Both the position numbers and the translations under genes were made by a program. A model generated the notes under the pieces. It saw nothing but the letters and a program-made list of their open reading frames with translations, ran no database searches and had not been told where the DNA came from. Below, one piece after another: positions 16,431 to 24,447 of a DNA stretch of 64,000 nucleotides (its first letter is position 1; every line of letters begins with the position of its first letter). Origin of the DNA: Miltoncostaea marina (GTDB lineage Bacteria; Actinomycetota; Thermoleophilia; Miltoncostaeales; Miltoncostaeaceae). The stretch spans positions 3,306,275 through 3,370,274 of the forward strand of contig NZ_CP064655.1 of assembly GCF_018141525.1 (NCBI RefSeq), given 5' to 3'.

Positions 16431-16550
16431 GCGGCGCCCGCCGCACCCGCAGCTCGCCCGTGCGCTCGTCGATCAGCCCGGCGACCACGCTCCTGGCGTG
16501 CACGTCCAGGCCGACGAAAGCACCCTCGCCCATACCGGCGCCTCCCATGA
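15951..16550 (+). pseudogene. IS481-family transposase, truncated
   Basis: From GTG 15951 the frame gives about 160 residues typical of IS481 transposases: SHANARLTVRGRLL, a helix-turn-helix (VASQLGCSRATVYKWLRRHREEG), a second HTH, then ELVHIDVKKLGRIPDGGG at the start of the DDE domain. The first catalytic Asp (HID) is present, but the rest of the domain is lost. From about 16430 the frame reads antisense through an IS110 remnant, as a run of Ala, Pro and Arg, to a stop at 16550. A full protein would be about 320 residues. Confidence 0.8.
16432..16548 (-). pseudogene. IS110-family transposase, N-terminal fragment
   Basis: On the minus strand, from ATG 16548 or 16533, the frame reads GAFVGLDVHARSVVAGLIDERTGELRVRRA, the opening strands of an IS110 DEDD transposase (GLDVH holds the first catalytic Asp). 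After about 35 residues it runs into the IS481 fragment and loses homology. Only the N-terminus survives, facing the truncated IS481 head to head. Confidence 0.75.
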
Positions 16551-16641
16551 CCGTGGCTCTACCGCCGGGCTGATCCCCGGCGGGCAACCCACGATCACGC
16601 ATGAGCGGGGCGCCGGCCCGGACCCCGGCGCTCCATACGGT

Positions 16642-17376
16642 CTAGGGCGGGCCGACCCGCGGCGCCCACTGCGGTCCGCCGAGGCTCCAGTCCAGGCTCG
16701 GGTGCAGCTCGTTGACGAACAGCGCCCAGATGTACCAGCCGGCGATCGAGGCGACGCCGAAGAACGCGCTCGCCCGGTAGAGGGTGAGCATCACGGAGTC
16801 GCTCGCGCGCGTGCGCAGCCACAGCCAGAAGGTGTCGCGCGGGACGATCTCGCGGTGGAAGTGGTCGGCGGTGAACATGCGCCAGTGGAAGGCCAGCCAC
16901 GTGGCCCACAGGATGTCCCACACCCCGCCGAGCGACGTGTAGTAGGCGATCGCGTCCTCCTTGCGCCCCGCCTGGCCCACGTACTGCCACGCGTCGAAAT
17001 GCAGGTGCCAGTCGGTGAGCGGGAAGAGCAGCATCACCCCGACCGAGTCGAGCGTGTCCGAGAACACGTGCGCCCACGCGCCCAGCAGGAACGAGAGGGC
17101 CCACATCCTGTTGCCCCTGCTCACCAGCAGGATGAGCCCCGCCATGAGCAGGCCGAACGCCAGCGAGTGGGTGAAGCCGACGCCCGGCCAGCCGCGGTGC
17201 AGCTGCACGGGGTCGGCCACGAGCTTCGCGTCGCCGCTGAAGTCCAGGCCGTACACGGCCCACTTGCTCATGATGTCCGGCGAGTACGACCCCGCCAGGC
17301 ACAGCGGGAGGCTGATGGCGCCGCCGAGCTTGGCCCGGAACAGGTAGGGCTCGAGGTCGTGTGCGGCCCAGCTCAC
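16642..17376 (-). CDS. YdjM/DUF457-type membrane metal-dependent hydrolase
   Basis: A 244-residue membrane protein. The first part has the PF04307-like layout: LAGSYSPDIMSKW, then HRGWPGVGFTHSLAFGLLM and GAWAHVFSDTLDSVGVMLLFP. The conserved Asp/His residues (PD, HR, TH, HxxxD) are those thought to bind metal in this family. About five hydrophobic segments are visible. The start is GTG, overlapping the stop of the small upstream gene as GTGA. The function of the family is poorly known; substrates are probably lipid or phosphate esters. Confidence 0.75.
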   Translation of the reverse strand: MSWAAHDLEPYLFRAKLGGAISLPLCLAGSYSPDIMSKWAVYGLDFSGDAKLVADPVQLHRGWPGVGFTHSLAFGLLMAGLILLVSRGNRMWALSFLLGAWAHVFSDTLDSVGVMLLFPLTDWHLHFDAWQYVGQAGRKEDAIAYYTSLGGVWDILWATWLAFHWRMFTADHFHREIVPRDTFWLWLRTRASDSVMLTLYRASAFFGVASIAGWYIWALFVNELHPSLDWSLGGPQWAPRVGPP

Positions 17377-17606
17377 CCGTCGTCCGGGGGCAGCGGCGGC
17401 ACCGGGCGCGGGAAGAGCCGCCCGGCGACGACGGTCAGGACCAGCAGCGCCGGGATCGACTCCCAGAACCCGAGCAGGAAGGCGGGCGGGTACAGCACGC
17501 CGAGGCCCGCGTAGAGGGCGATCGCCCCGGCCCAGTAGGCGACTGCCCAGCGGGCCCGGACGGGCGCGGGGCGGGGCGACGGCTGCGGCACGCCGGGCAA
17601 TCTCAC
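17373..17606 (-). CDS. Small two-helix membrane protein
   Basis: A 77-residue protein with a Pro/Arg-rich start and two hydrophobic helices (AVAYWAGAIALYAGLGVLYPP and IPALLVLTVVAGRLF), ending PPLPPDDG. The start GTG at 17604-17606 is the first in the frame; an internal TTG or GTG is possible. It overlaps the YdjM-like gene by GTGA and is likely its partner. No family is recognised. Confidence 0.6.
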   Translation of the reverse strand: MRLPGVPQPSPRPAPVRARWAVAYWAGAIALYAGLGVLYPPAFLLGFWESIPALLVLTVVAGRLFPRPVPPLPPDDG

Positions 17607-17645
17607 GGGTTGCGCCGCCGAGCGCAAGGGGCGAACCTCCCCCGG

Positions 17646-18569
17646 ATGCCGGCCACGACCGTGCGCGTCGTCACCTGGAACCTGTTCCACGCCCGCGACG
17701 GCCTGCCCGGCCTCGGCGCGACCCGCCGCTCCACCTGGCTGCGCTCGCCGGTCGACGACGGCGTGCACGTGCACCTCAACCGCAAGCACACCGGCCCCAT
17801 GGCGCGGCGCATCGCCGCCTGGGCGCCGGACCTGTGCGCGCTGCAGGAGGTGCCGACGGCGGCGATCCGGGAGCTCGTCGCCGTCACCGGCATGCGGGCC
17901 GTCTGGGCGCCGACCGGGCCCCTGATCGGCCCGCGCCGGCTGCGCGACGCGCTCGCCGCGCGCAACCCCGACCTGTGGCGCACCCACGAGGGCAACGCCA
18001 ACGTGCTGCTCGTCGGCCCGCGCCTCGCGATCGTGCCCGGCTCGGCGCGCTCCGTGCGCCTCAACCCGCCCGGGCCCATGCTGCGGGCCGCGCTGCGCGG
18101 GCGGATCGGCGCGGGCGAGCTGCTGCGCTACCTGCCCGAGCCCCGCCGGCTGGTGGTGGCACGGGTGCGCCTGCCGGGCGGCGCCGAGGCCGTCGCGGGC
18201 TGCGTCCACTGCCACAACGCCCGCGACCCGGAGCTGACCGGGCTCGAGATCGCCCGCGCCGCGCGCGAGGTCGCCGCGGACGCCGGCGGGGGCCCGGCGG
18301 TGCTCGCGGGCGACCTCAACGCGCGGCCGGGCCACCCGGCGCTCGCCGCGCTGGCGGCGGCGGGATGGGACCACGCCGCGCCGGCCGCCGGGGCGGGGAT
18401 CGACCGCATCCTGTCCCGCGGCCTCGCGACCGTGGAGGCCCCGCGGGCCCTGCCGGCGGCCGAGCGCGAGGTGGCCGTGCGGGCCGGCGAGCGCCGGCGG
18501 CTCGTGCGCCTGTCCGACCACGACCCCGTCGTGGCGACCCTGCGCGCGCCTACGGCGAGCGCTGGGTGA
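17646..18569 (+). CDS. Endonuclease/exonuclease/phosphatase-family protein
   Basis: A 307-residue protein with the fold's markers in order: RVVTWNLFHARDG, LCALQEV (metal-binding Glu), VLAGDLNARPG (Asp/Asn pair) and LSDHDPVVATL (terminal Asp-His). These residues act on phosphodiester or phosphomonoester bonds with Mg2+. No signal peptide is seen, so it is cytoplasmic. The substrate cannot be told from the sequence. Its 3' end overlaps the PIG-V-like gene by 20 bases, tail to tail. Confidence 0.85.
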   Translation: MPATTVRVVTWNLFHARDGLPGLGATRRSTWLRSPVDDGVHVHLNRKHTGPMARRIAAWAPDLCALQEVPTAAIRELVAVTGMRAVWAPTGPLIGPRRLRDALAARNPDLWRTHEGNANVLLVGPRLAIVPGSARSVRLNPPGPMLRAALRGRIGAGELLRYLPEPRRLVVARVRLPGGAEAVAGCVHCHNARDPELTGLEIARAAREVAADAGGGPAVLAGDLNARPGHPALAALAAAGWDHAAPAAGAGIDRILSRGLATVEAPRALPAAEREVAVRAGERRRLVRLSDHDPVVATLRAPTASAG

Positions 18570-19671
18570 GCTGGGCCACGAGCAGCAGCGTCAGCGCCAC
18601 CGCCGCGGCGACCGCCCAGCGGGTGCGCCGCGGGCTCGCCGCGGCCCAGTCGGCCAGGGGCCAGACGAGCGGGAAGGCCATGAGGCCGAAGCGGGCCATC
18701 GACGTGACCGTGCCGCTCGACAGCGGCACGGCGAGCGCCGCCGCCGAGTAGGCGACCCAGGGCGAGCGCAGCCCGCCCTCGGCGCGCCACAGCCGCGCCA
18801 GCAGCCAGCCCCACAGCGCGAGGAAGGCGACGTCGCGGGCGGTGGCGTGCCAGGCGGCGGTGAGGTGCCACGAGCTGACGAGCTCCCACCCCGCGGCGAG
18901 CTCCTCCGGGGCGGCCGTCACCAGGCCGATGCCGAGCTGGCCACGGTCCCAGGCGCGCTGGGCCTCGAACGGCAGCTGCCACGAGCCGCGGGCGACGGCC
19001 ATCCAGGCGAGGAAGCCGGCGAACGCGGCGACCGTCGGCAGCACCGCGAGGGCCGCCCGGCGCAGCCGCCCGGGCGATGCGTCCTGCAGCGCGAGCAGGC
19101 CGACCAGCAGGGCGGCGAGGGCGCCGGTCGGCCGGGCGAGGGCGCCGGCGCCGGCGACGACGCCGGCCAGCGCCCACCGTCCGCGGGTGGCGAGCAGCGC
19201 CGCGCCGGCGGCGCAGGCGATGGCCAGACCCTCCGTGTACGCCAGCGAGCAGTAGGCGGCGGGCGGCAGCAGCGCCATCGTCCAGGCCGCCCGGCGGGCG
19301 GCGGCCTCGCCCATCCGCGCCCGGGTGAGCGCCTCGAGCGCGAGCAGCGCGCCCAGGAACGCGGCGTTCGACACCACGAGGGCGCCGACGAACGGGTTGA
19401 TGCCCACCGTCAGGAACGCCGCCATGATCCCCGGCACGAGCGGGAAGAAGGCGAGGTTGGTGAAGACCAGCCCCACCTGGCCCAGGTCGTGCTCATAGCC
19501 GTGCCGCGCGATGTCGAGGTACCAGGTGGTGTCCCAGCCCCCGAGCAGCGCGAGCGCGTCGGGCACGGCGGCGTCCACCCCGCGCTCGGGCAGCCCGAAG
19601 ACCAGGCTCATCACGAGCCCGGCCACGAGGACGAGCGCCCGCGAGGCCGCCCAGGCCCGCAGCGCGGTCAC
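18550..19671 (-). CDS. PIG-V-like (GT76-type) membrane mannosyltransferase
   Basis: A 373-residue protein with about ten hydrophobic segments. The first outer loop holds LGGWDTTWYLDIARHGYE, matching the WD-x-W/HWY-x-IA pattern of PIG-V/Gpi18-type mannosyltransferases, in which the Asp binds the polyprenyl-phosphate sugar. It is the last gene of a minus-strand operon and is joined to its upstream neighbour by a GTGA overlap. Together with the GT2 upstream it probably transfers a sugar from a polyprenyl phosphate donor outside the membrane. Confidence 0.82.
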   Translation of the reverse strand: MTALRAWAASRALVLVAGLVMSLVFGLPERGVDAAVPDALALLGGWDTTWYLDIARHGYEHDLGQVGLVFTNLAFFPLVPGIMAAFLTVGINPFVGALVVSNAAFLGALLALEALTRARMGEAAARRAAWTMALLPPAAYCSLAYTEGLAIACAAGAALLATRGRWALAGVVAGAGALARPTGALAALLVGLLALQDASPGRLRRAALAVLPTVAAFAGFLAWMAVARGSWQLPFEAQRAWDRGQLGIGLVTAAPEELAAGWELVSSWHLTAAWHATARDVAFLALWGWLLARLWRAEGGLRSPWVAYSAAALAVPLSSGTVTSMARFGLMAFPLVWPLADWAAASPRRTRWAVAAAVALTLLLVAQLTQRSP

Positions 19672-20117
19672 GCCCGGCGGCCCGCCCAGGCGAGGGCGGC
19701 GCCCACGGCGGCCAGCAGGCCCGCGCACACGGGCGCGAGCGCCGCGGCCGGCTCGCGGTCGACCGGCGCCGGCACCCGCTCGGGCCCGCCGGGCAGCGCC
19801 GCCCGCAGCTCCAGGTCGGCGCCGAGCGCCGCGCGCAGGGCGAACGCCAGCGCCAGCAGCCCCGCCGCGGCCGCCACCGGGCCGGCCCAGCGGGCGACCT
19901 GGGCCACCCGCTCGGGCGGCGCCGTGGCCAGCCGGGCGCCGGCCACGGCGGCGGCCAGGCCGAGGGGCGGCAGCAGCCACAGCTCGCCCGCGCCGTCGAG
20001 CCCGCTCGCGGTCGCGCGGTCCCCGGGCGGGCCGGCGGAGTACCAGGCGAGGAACGGCAGCACGGCCAGCGCGAGCCCGAGCGCGGCGATCGCGCCGCCG
20101 CCGAGCCGGCCGGTCAC
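19668..20117 (-). CDS. Four-helix membrane protein
   Basis: A 149-residue protein with four hydrophobic helices and a long outside loop after the first helix (AWYSAGPPGDRATASGLDG). The loop carries a Trp-Tyr pair, as often seen in small membrane proteins accompanying glycosyltransferases. No family is recognised. The start and stop overlap both neighbours by GTGA, so it belongs to the envelope operon. Confidence 0.6.
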   Translation of the reverse strand: MTGRLGGGAIAALGLALAVLPFLAWYSAGPPGDRATASGLDGAGELWLLPPLGLAAAVAGARLATAPPERVAQVARWAGPVAAAAGLLALAFALRAALGADLELRAALPGGPERVPAPVDREPAAALAPVCAGLLAAVGAALAWAGRRA

Positions 20118-21634
20118 GCCCCGGCCCCCCGGCGGAACACCATCACGCCGTCCTCCTCGAACACCAGCCGCATGTCGCCCCGGGCGCGCAGGCGCCGCAG
20201 GTGCTCGGCGTGGGCCGAGCGGCTCAGCAGGTCGCCGACGTACGGGCGCCGCTCGTCGGTGAGCACCCACTGCGCCTCGCCGACGACCGGGAAGGTGAGG
20301 ATGCGCTCGCGCTCGGACAGGTGCGAGCCGAGCAGGTTGCCCGCCGACACGGGCACGTCGTCGGGGACGAGGGCCACCGCGCGCGCCATGGCGTCGGCGT
20401 GGGGACCGCCGCGGTACTGGTCGGCGCGCTCGCCGGAGTAGCCGACCGGCGCGAGGTCGCGCCACAGCGGCAGCGGGCCCAGGTACACGCCCGACAGGGC
20501 GACGATCGCGACCCACGCCACCGCCGTTCGCCCCGGGTCGGCCACCGCCCGCGCGAGCAGGGCGGGCCGGCGCGCCCGCCGCACGCGCGCCAGGCCGAGG
20601 ATCGCGGCCGCCACGGCGACGGGGGCGATGACGGCGACGTACTGGTACTCGATCGAGTACTGGGGGAACCAGTCGGCGAGCACGTTGATGAGCACCTCCG
20701 GCGCCGCCACCGCCAGCAGCGCGGGCGCCGCGAGCGGCAGCAGCGCCAGCGGCAGCAGCAGGGCGCCCAGGTACGAGAGGCGGTCGTAGGACCACAGCAC
20801 CTCCGCGGCCTCCCAGGGGCGGGTGAGGAGGGTGACGGCCACGTCGCCCGCGTCGTCGCCGAGCGTGCCGTAGCGGCCGATGAACGCCGACGGGCGGCCG
20901 TCGTTGAACCGGGGGATGACCACGCCCACCGCGAACGCGACCCACGCGGTCGCCAGCAGCGCGAGCGCGACGCCGTACCGCCGCCCCAGCCCGCGGACGA
21001 CCATCCAGCCGCCGATCAGGGCCACCGCCAGGCCGACCTCCTCCTTGCAGAGCACGGCGAGCGCCGCGCACACGCCCAGCACGACCGGGCGGCGCTCCTC
21101 GGCCGCCCAGATGCAGAACAGCAGCAGGGGCGCGGCCAGGGTGACCGGGTGGAACTCCGTGACCGTGGCCCAGCCGACCGGCGGGTAGAGCAGCCAGACC
21201 GCCGCCGCCGCGACGGCGAGGCGGTCGTCGCCGAGCCAGCGACGCCCCAGCCAGAAGGCCGGCAGCGCCCCCGAGGCCACGATCACCGCCTGCGCCACCA
21301 GCAGCGCCTCGGGCAGCGCGCCGGTCCAGGCGAGCGGCGTGAACAGGGCCAGGATCGGGTCGACGTGCGCGCCGAGCCGCGAGAACTGGCGCCCGGCGAT
21401 GTCGGTGGTCTCGAGCGGGCGGCCCTGGGCGGTGCTCCACACCGCCTGCACCATGTTCCCCACGTCGAAGCGGCCGGTCCAGAAGGCGTGGTGGCGGGCC
21501 ACCGAGAGACCGGCGAACAGGCCCGCCCAGGCGGCGGCCATCGCCCACACGGCCGCGAGCGCCACGTCGGCGGGCCCGCGCCGCCACCGCCGGCGGGCCG
21601 GGGCGGGCCGGGGCGGGGGCGGGGCCACGCTCAC
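20114..21634 (-). CDS. DUF2079 membrane protein
   Basis: A 506-residue protein matching the DUF2079 layout: Pro-rich cytoplasmic start, a first loop with FWTGRFDVGNMVQAVWSTAQGRPL, then GAHVDPILALFTPL, VTEFHPVTLAAPLLL and a CKEE motif, followed by a soluble C-terminal domain of about 120 residues. The acidic first loop resembles GT-C glycosyltransferases, so a polyprenyl-sugar transferase role is inferred. About nine helices are visible. The start GTG overlaps the flippase stop. Confidence 0.85.
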   Translation of the reverse strand: MSVAPPPPRPAPARRRWRRGPADVALAAVWAMAAAWAGLFAGLSVARHHAFWTGRFDVGNMVQAVWSTAQGRPLETTDIAGRQFSRLGAHVDPILALFTPLAWTGALPEALLVAQAVIVASGALPAFWLGRRWLGDDRLAVAAAAVWLLYPPVGWATVTEFHPVTLAAPLLLFCIWAAEERRPVVLGVCAALAVLCKEEVGLAVALIGGWMVVRGLGRRYGVALALLATAWVAFAVGVVIPRFNDGRPSAFIGRYGTLGDDAGDVAVTLLTRPWEAAEVLWSYDRLSYLGALLLPLALLPLAAPALLAVAAPEVLINVLADWFPQYSIEYQYVAVIAPVAVAAAILGLARVRRARRPALLARAVADPGRTAVAWVAIVALSGVYLGPLPLWRDLAPVGYSGERADQYRGGPHADAMARAVALVPDDVPVSAGNLLGSHLSERERILTFPVVGEAQWVLTDERRPYVGDLLSRSAHAEHLRRLRARGDMRLVFEEDGVMVFRRGAGA

Positions 21635-22491
21635 CGCCGTCGCCCCGCGACCGCCACGGCGGCGATGAAGGCGAGCTCCACCAGGGTCAGCACCAGGCGC
21701 ACGCCCACGGAGAGGGCCACCGCCACGCCGCCCGGCACGTTCTGGGCCAGCGCCAGGGCGAAGGCGCCCTCGCGGATGCCCAGGCCCGAGGGGAAGATCA
21801 CCGCCACCATCGACACGGCGAACGACAGCAGGAAGGCCGAGCCCACGAACAGCGGGTCGCCCGCCCCGGGTCCGGCCGCCGAGCGCACGAGCAGCCACAC
21901 GCCCAGCCCGAGCAGGACCGCGATGGCGGCGTAGGCCCCCACCAGCGCCGCGAGGGCGCGCCCGCCGAGCAGCCGCGGCAGCGGCTCGCGGCGCGCCTTG
22001 CGCAGCGCCCACGCGCTCACCGGCCCGAAGACCCGCGGGTGCAGCGCGGCCAGGCCGACCGGCAGCAGCAGGAGCAGCCAGACGCGGCCGTCGGTGCCGG
22101 CGGCGTCCTCGCCGGCCGCGGCCACGAACATCAGCGCGCCCGCGGCGGCCACGCCGAGCGAGAGCACCTGCTCGTAGACGGTCGCCGCCAGGCTCGTGCG
22201 CCTGGGGACCCCGCGGTCGGCGCTCAGCACCACCCGGCCGAGCACCATGAGGACGCTGCCGGGCACGTAGCGCCCCAGCAGCGAGCGTCCCCAGATCGAC
22301 ATGTGCACCGCGGCGGGAGGGTCCGGGCCGTGCAGCAGCCGCACGATCGCCGCCCATCCCAGCCCGCCGGCCAGGTAGAAGACCAGCAGCGTCGCCACGC
22401 CGGCCGCCAGGAGGCCGGGCTGCACGTCCCAGTCGTACGCCGAGACCGACGACCACCCGTCGACGAGGGCCCAGCCGAGGAAGCCGAGCAC
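21631..22491 (-). CDS. AglD/LPG-synthase-type membrane flippase-like protein
   Basis: A protein of at least 286 residues with the lysylphosphatidylglycerol-synthase TM domain pattern: a LGRYVPGSVLMVLGRVVL motif, EQVLSLGVAAAG, and PSGLGIREGAF near the end. Such proteins are linked to lipid-linked sugar transport. The annotated GTG starts inside the first helix. The reading frame stays open upstream, through a basic leader and the rest of the helix, to the in-frame TGA of the methyltransferase gene, with no ATG, GTG or TTG. The true start may be a rare codon, or the TGA may be an error. Confidence 0.8.
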   Translation of the reverse strand: MLGFLGWALVDGWSSVSAYDWDVQPGLLAAGVATLLVFYLAGGLGWAAIVRLLHGPDPPAAVHMSIWGRSLLGRYVPGSVLMVLGRVVLSADRGVPRRTSLAATVYEQVLSLGVAAAGALMFVAAAGEDAAGTDGRVWLLLLLPVGLAALHPRVFGPVSAWALRKARREPLPRLLGGRALAALVGAYAAIAVLLGLGVWLLVRSAAGPGAGDPLFVGSAFLLSFAVSMVAVIFPSGLGIREGAFALALAQNVPGGVAVALSVGVRLVLTLVELAFIAAVAVAGRRR

Positions 22492-22557
22492 CAGCAGGCC
22501 GGCGGCGAGCCCGGCCCGGCGGCGCCAGGGGCCGGCGCGGGCGGCCCGGCGGCCGCC

Positions 22558-23322
22558 TCAGGCGGCGCCGGCACGGCGCGCGGTCGCCAGCAGGCCGTGA
22601 TAGCCGGGCCGCCTGCCGATGAACAGCGAGTCGACCTCGAGCAGCGCGCGCAGGACGCGGGACGCGACCCGGGGCGGCGCGCCGCCCACCGCCCGGCCGC
22701 CGCCCGCCGCGAGGCGGCGGCGCAGGGCCGGCCGGTAGACGCGGCGGTGGTACAGCCCGGTGAGCGGGAACCCCCAGCCGTCCACGCGCACGTCCTCGAA
22801 GCCGGCGAGCGCGATGCGCTCGTGGAGCTCCTCGGGCGCGTAGCGGCGCCGGTGGCCGGCCCAGCGGTCGGTCCAGTCGTAGCGGAACGGGTCGGCGGGC
22901 ACGGTCACCAGGAGCAGCCCGCCGGGGCGCAGCGCCGCGGCGATGCGCGCCAGCGCGGCGGCGTCGTCGTCGAGGTGCTCCAGCACCTCCGCGCACACCG
23001 CCCCGTCGAAGGCCGCCACTGGCAGCTCGAGCGTCTGCAGGTCGCCCGGGATCACGGGGTTGTCGCGGTCGGCGCCGCGCCGGCGCAGCGCGGCGAGCGT
23101 CCACTCGCACAGCTCCTCGCTGGCGTCGGTCGAGGTGACGCGCAGGCCGGCGTCGATCATCTTGAGGGTCAGCGAGCCGGCGCCGGCGCCGGCGTTCAGC
23201 ACCTCGGGCCCGGGCAGCGCCGGCAGCAGCCGCCGCAGCACGAGGGCCTCGCGGTAGTCGTGGCGCGGCCCGAACAGCTCGGGGGACGCGCCCCAGTCGT
23301 GGGTGCCGGCGGCGGAGCTCAT
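22558..23322 (-). CDS. Class I SAM-dependent methyltransferase
   Basis: A 254-residue methyltransferase. The SAM-binding motif I is VLNAGAGAGSLTLKM, the acidic end of strand 2 is STDAS, and CAEVLEHLDDD is motif III. Trp/Tyr-rich WTDRWAGHRRRYAPEEL follows, as in sugar or lipid methylases of polysaccharide loci. It is cytoplasmic, with its ATG overlapping the GT4 stop by four bases. Its stop is in the same frame as the next gene. Confidence 0.85.
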   Translation of the reverse strand: MSSAAGTHDWGASPELFGPRHDYREALVLRRLLPALPGPEVLNAGAGAGSLTLKMIDAGLRVTSTDASEELCEWTLAALRRRGADRDNPVIPGDLQTLELPVAAFDGAVCAEVLEHLDDDAAALARIAAALRPGGLLLVTVPADPFRYDWTDRWAGHRRRYAPEELHERIALAGFEDVRVDGWGFPLTGLYHRRVYRPALRRRLAAGGGRAVGGAPPRVASRVLRALLEVDSLFIGRRPGYHGLLATARRAGAA

Positions 23323-24425
23323 CGCCCGAAGACTAGGGGTGCGAGCGCGTCGCGCAGGGCCGCCCCGGCGGCCGCCGGGGTGCCCCCGCGCAGGTAGGCG
23401 GCGCGCGCGTCGAGCCCCATGCGCTCGCGCAGGGCCCGGTCGGCGGCCAGGCACCGCAGGGCGGCGGCCAGCGCGGGGGCGTCGCCGGGCGGCACCAGCA
23501 GGCCCTCGGCGCCGTCGGTCAGCACCTCGCGCACCCCCGGGGTGTCGCCGGTCACCACCGGGCGGCCGACGGCCATCGCCTGCCAGACCTTGTTCGGCAC
23601 CACGCGGGCGGCCTTGGCGCTCGTGCCGAACACCCCCAGGCAGATCGCCGCGCCGGCGACCTCGGCGCCGAGCCGCTCGTAGGGCACCCAGCGCTCCCAG
23701 GTGAGCCCCGGCGGGCGGTCGCGGGCCAGCTCGGCCTCGAGCCACGGGCCGAGCTGGCCGTCGCCGATCAGCCGCACCGGCGGCACGCCGGGCTCGCGGG
23801 CGGCCGCCAGCACCGTGGCGACGCCGTGCAGCGGGGCGAGCTTGCCGTAGAAGAGCGCGGTCGGCGGGCCGGGCGGGGCCGGCGCGGGCGGGAAGCGCTG
23901 CGGCTCGGCGCCCACCGGCACGACGGCGACGCGCCCGCGCGGCACGCCGAAGCGCTCGCTGAGCCAGTCGGCGCCCGCGGCGGTGTCGGCGAGCACGAGG
24001 TCGGCCATCCGCAGGCCGGCCCGGTCGACGCCGGCAAGCAGCGCCCCCGCGGCCCGGCCGGCCACGGCGCGGTCGCCCGCCAGCGTGTCGGCGAGCGAGA
24101 TCATCATGTCCACCACCAGCGGCACCCGGCGGGCGCGCGCCACCAGCCAGGCCGGCGCGGCGTCCGGCTGCGCGGGGTAGCCCGCCACCACCGCGTCGAC
24201 CGGCCGCTCGCGCAGGGCGCCCGGGGCCAGGGCGGCCCAGGCGCCGGCCCAGCGCGCGGCCGAGCCCGCGAGCGCGAGGGGGCCGAGGCCGGCCTTGTGG
24301 CGGCGCCGCTCCCAGACCGGGCGATGGTGCTCGACGACGTCCACGCCGGCCGCCCGGAGCCCCTCGACCAGCACCCGCGCGCGCGGGTAGGCGCGCTCGT
24401 ACGTCCCCAGCCACATCACGCGCAC
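23319..24425 (-). CDS. GT4-family glycosyltransferase
   Basis: A 368-residue GT-B glycosyltransferase. The N-terminal domain begins RVMWLGTYERAYPRARVLVEGLRAAG; the C-terminal domain has LFYGKLAPLHGVATVL, VRLIGDGQLG and VPNKVWQAMAVGRPVVTGDTPGVREVL, the donor-binding loop. The usual ExG/EPFG Glu is replaced by the NKVWQAMA version found in WbuB-like enzymes. It is transcribed just after the GT2 gene with a 22-base gap. Confidence 0.87.
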   Translation of the reverse strand: MRVMWLGTYERAYPRARVLVEGLRAAGVDVVEHHRPVWERRRHKAGLGPLALAGSAARWAGAWAALAPGALRERPVDAVVAGYPAQPDAAPAWLVARARRVPLVVDMMISLADTLAGDRAVAGRAAGALLAGVDRAGLRMADLVLADTAAGADWLSERFGVPRGRVAVVPVGAEPQRFPPAPAPPGPPTALFYGKLAPLHGVATVLAAAREPGVPPVRLIGDGQLGPWLEAELARDRPPGLTWERWVPYERLGAEVAGAAICLGVFGTSAKAARVVPNKVWQAMAVGRPVVTGDTPGVREVLTDGAEGLLVPPGDAPALAAALRCLAADRALRERMGLDARAAYLRGGTPAAAGAALRDALAPLVFGR

Positions 24426-24447
24426 GTCGGACCCCCCGGACGGCGGC

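Noticed and set aside
15849..16550. An intact IS481 element
   Set aside because: The DDE domain ends after the first Asp and no right end is found.
22558..22560. Selenocysteine read-through of the TGA between methyltransferase and flippase
   Set aside because: No SECIS-like stem is apparent and neither family is known to contain selenocysteine.
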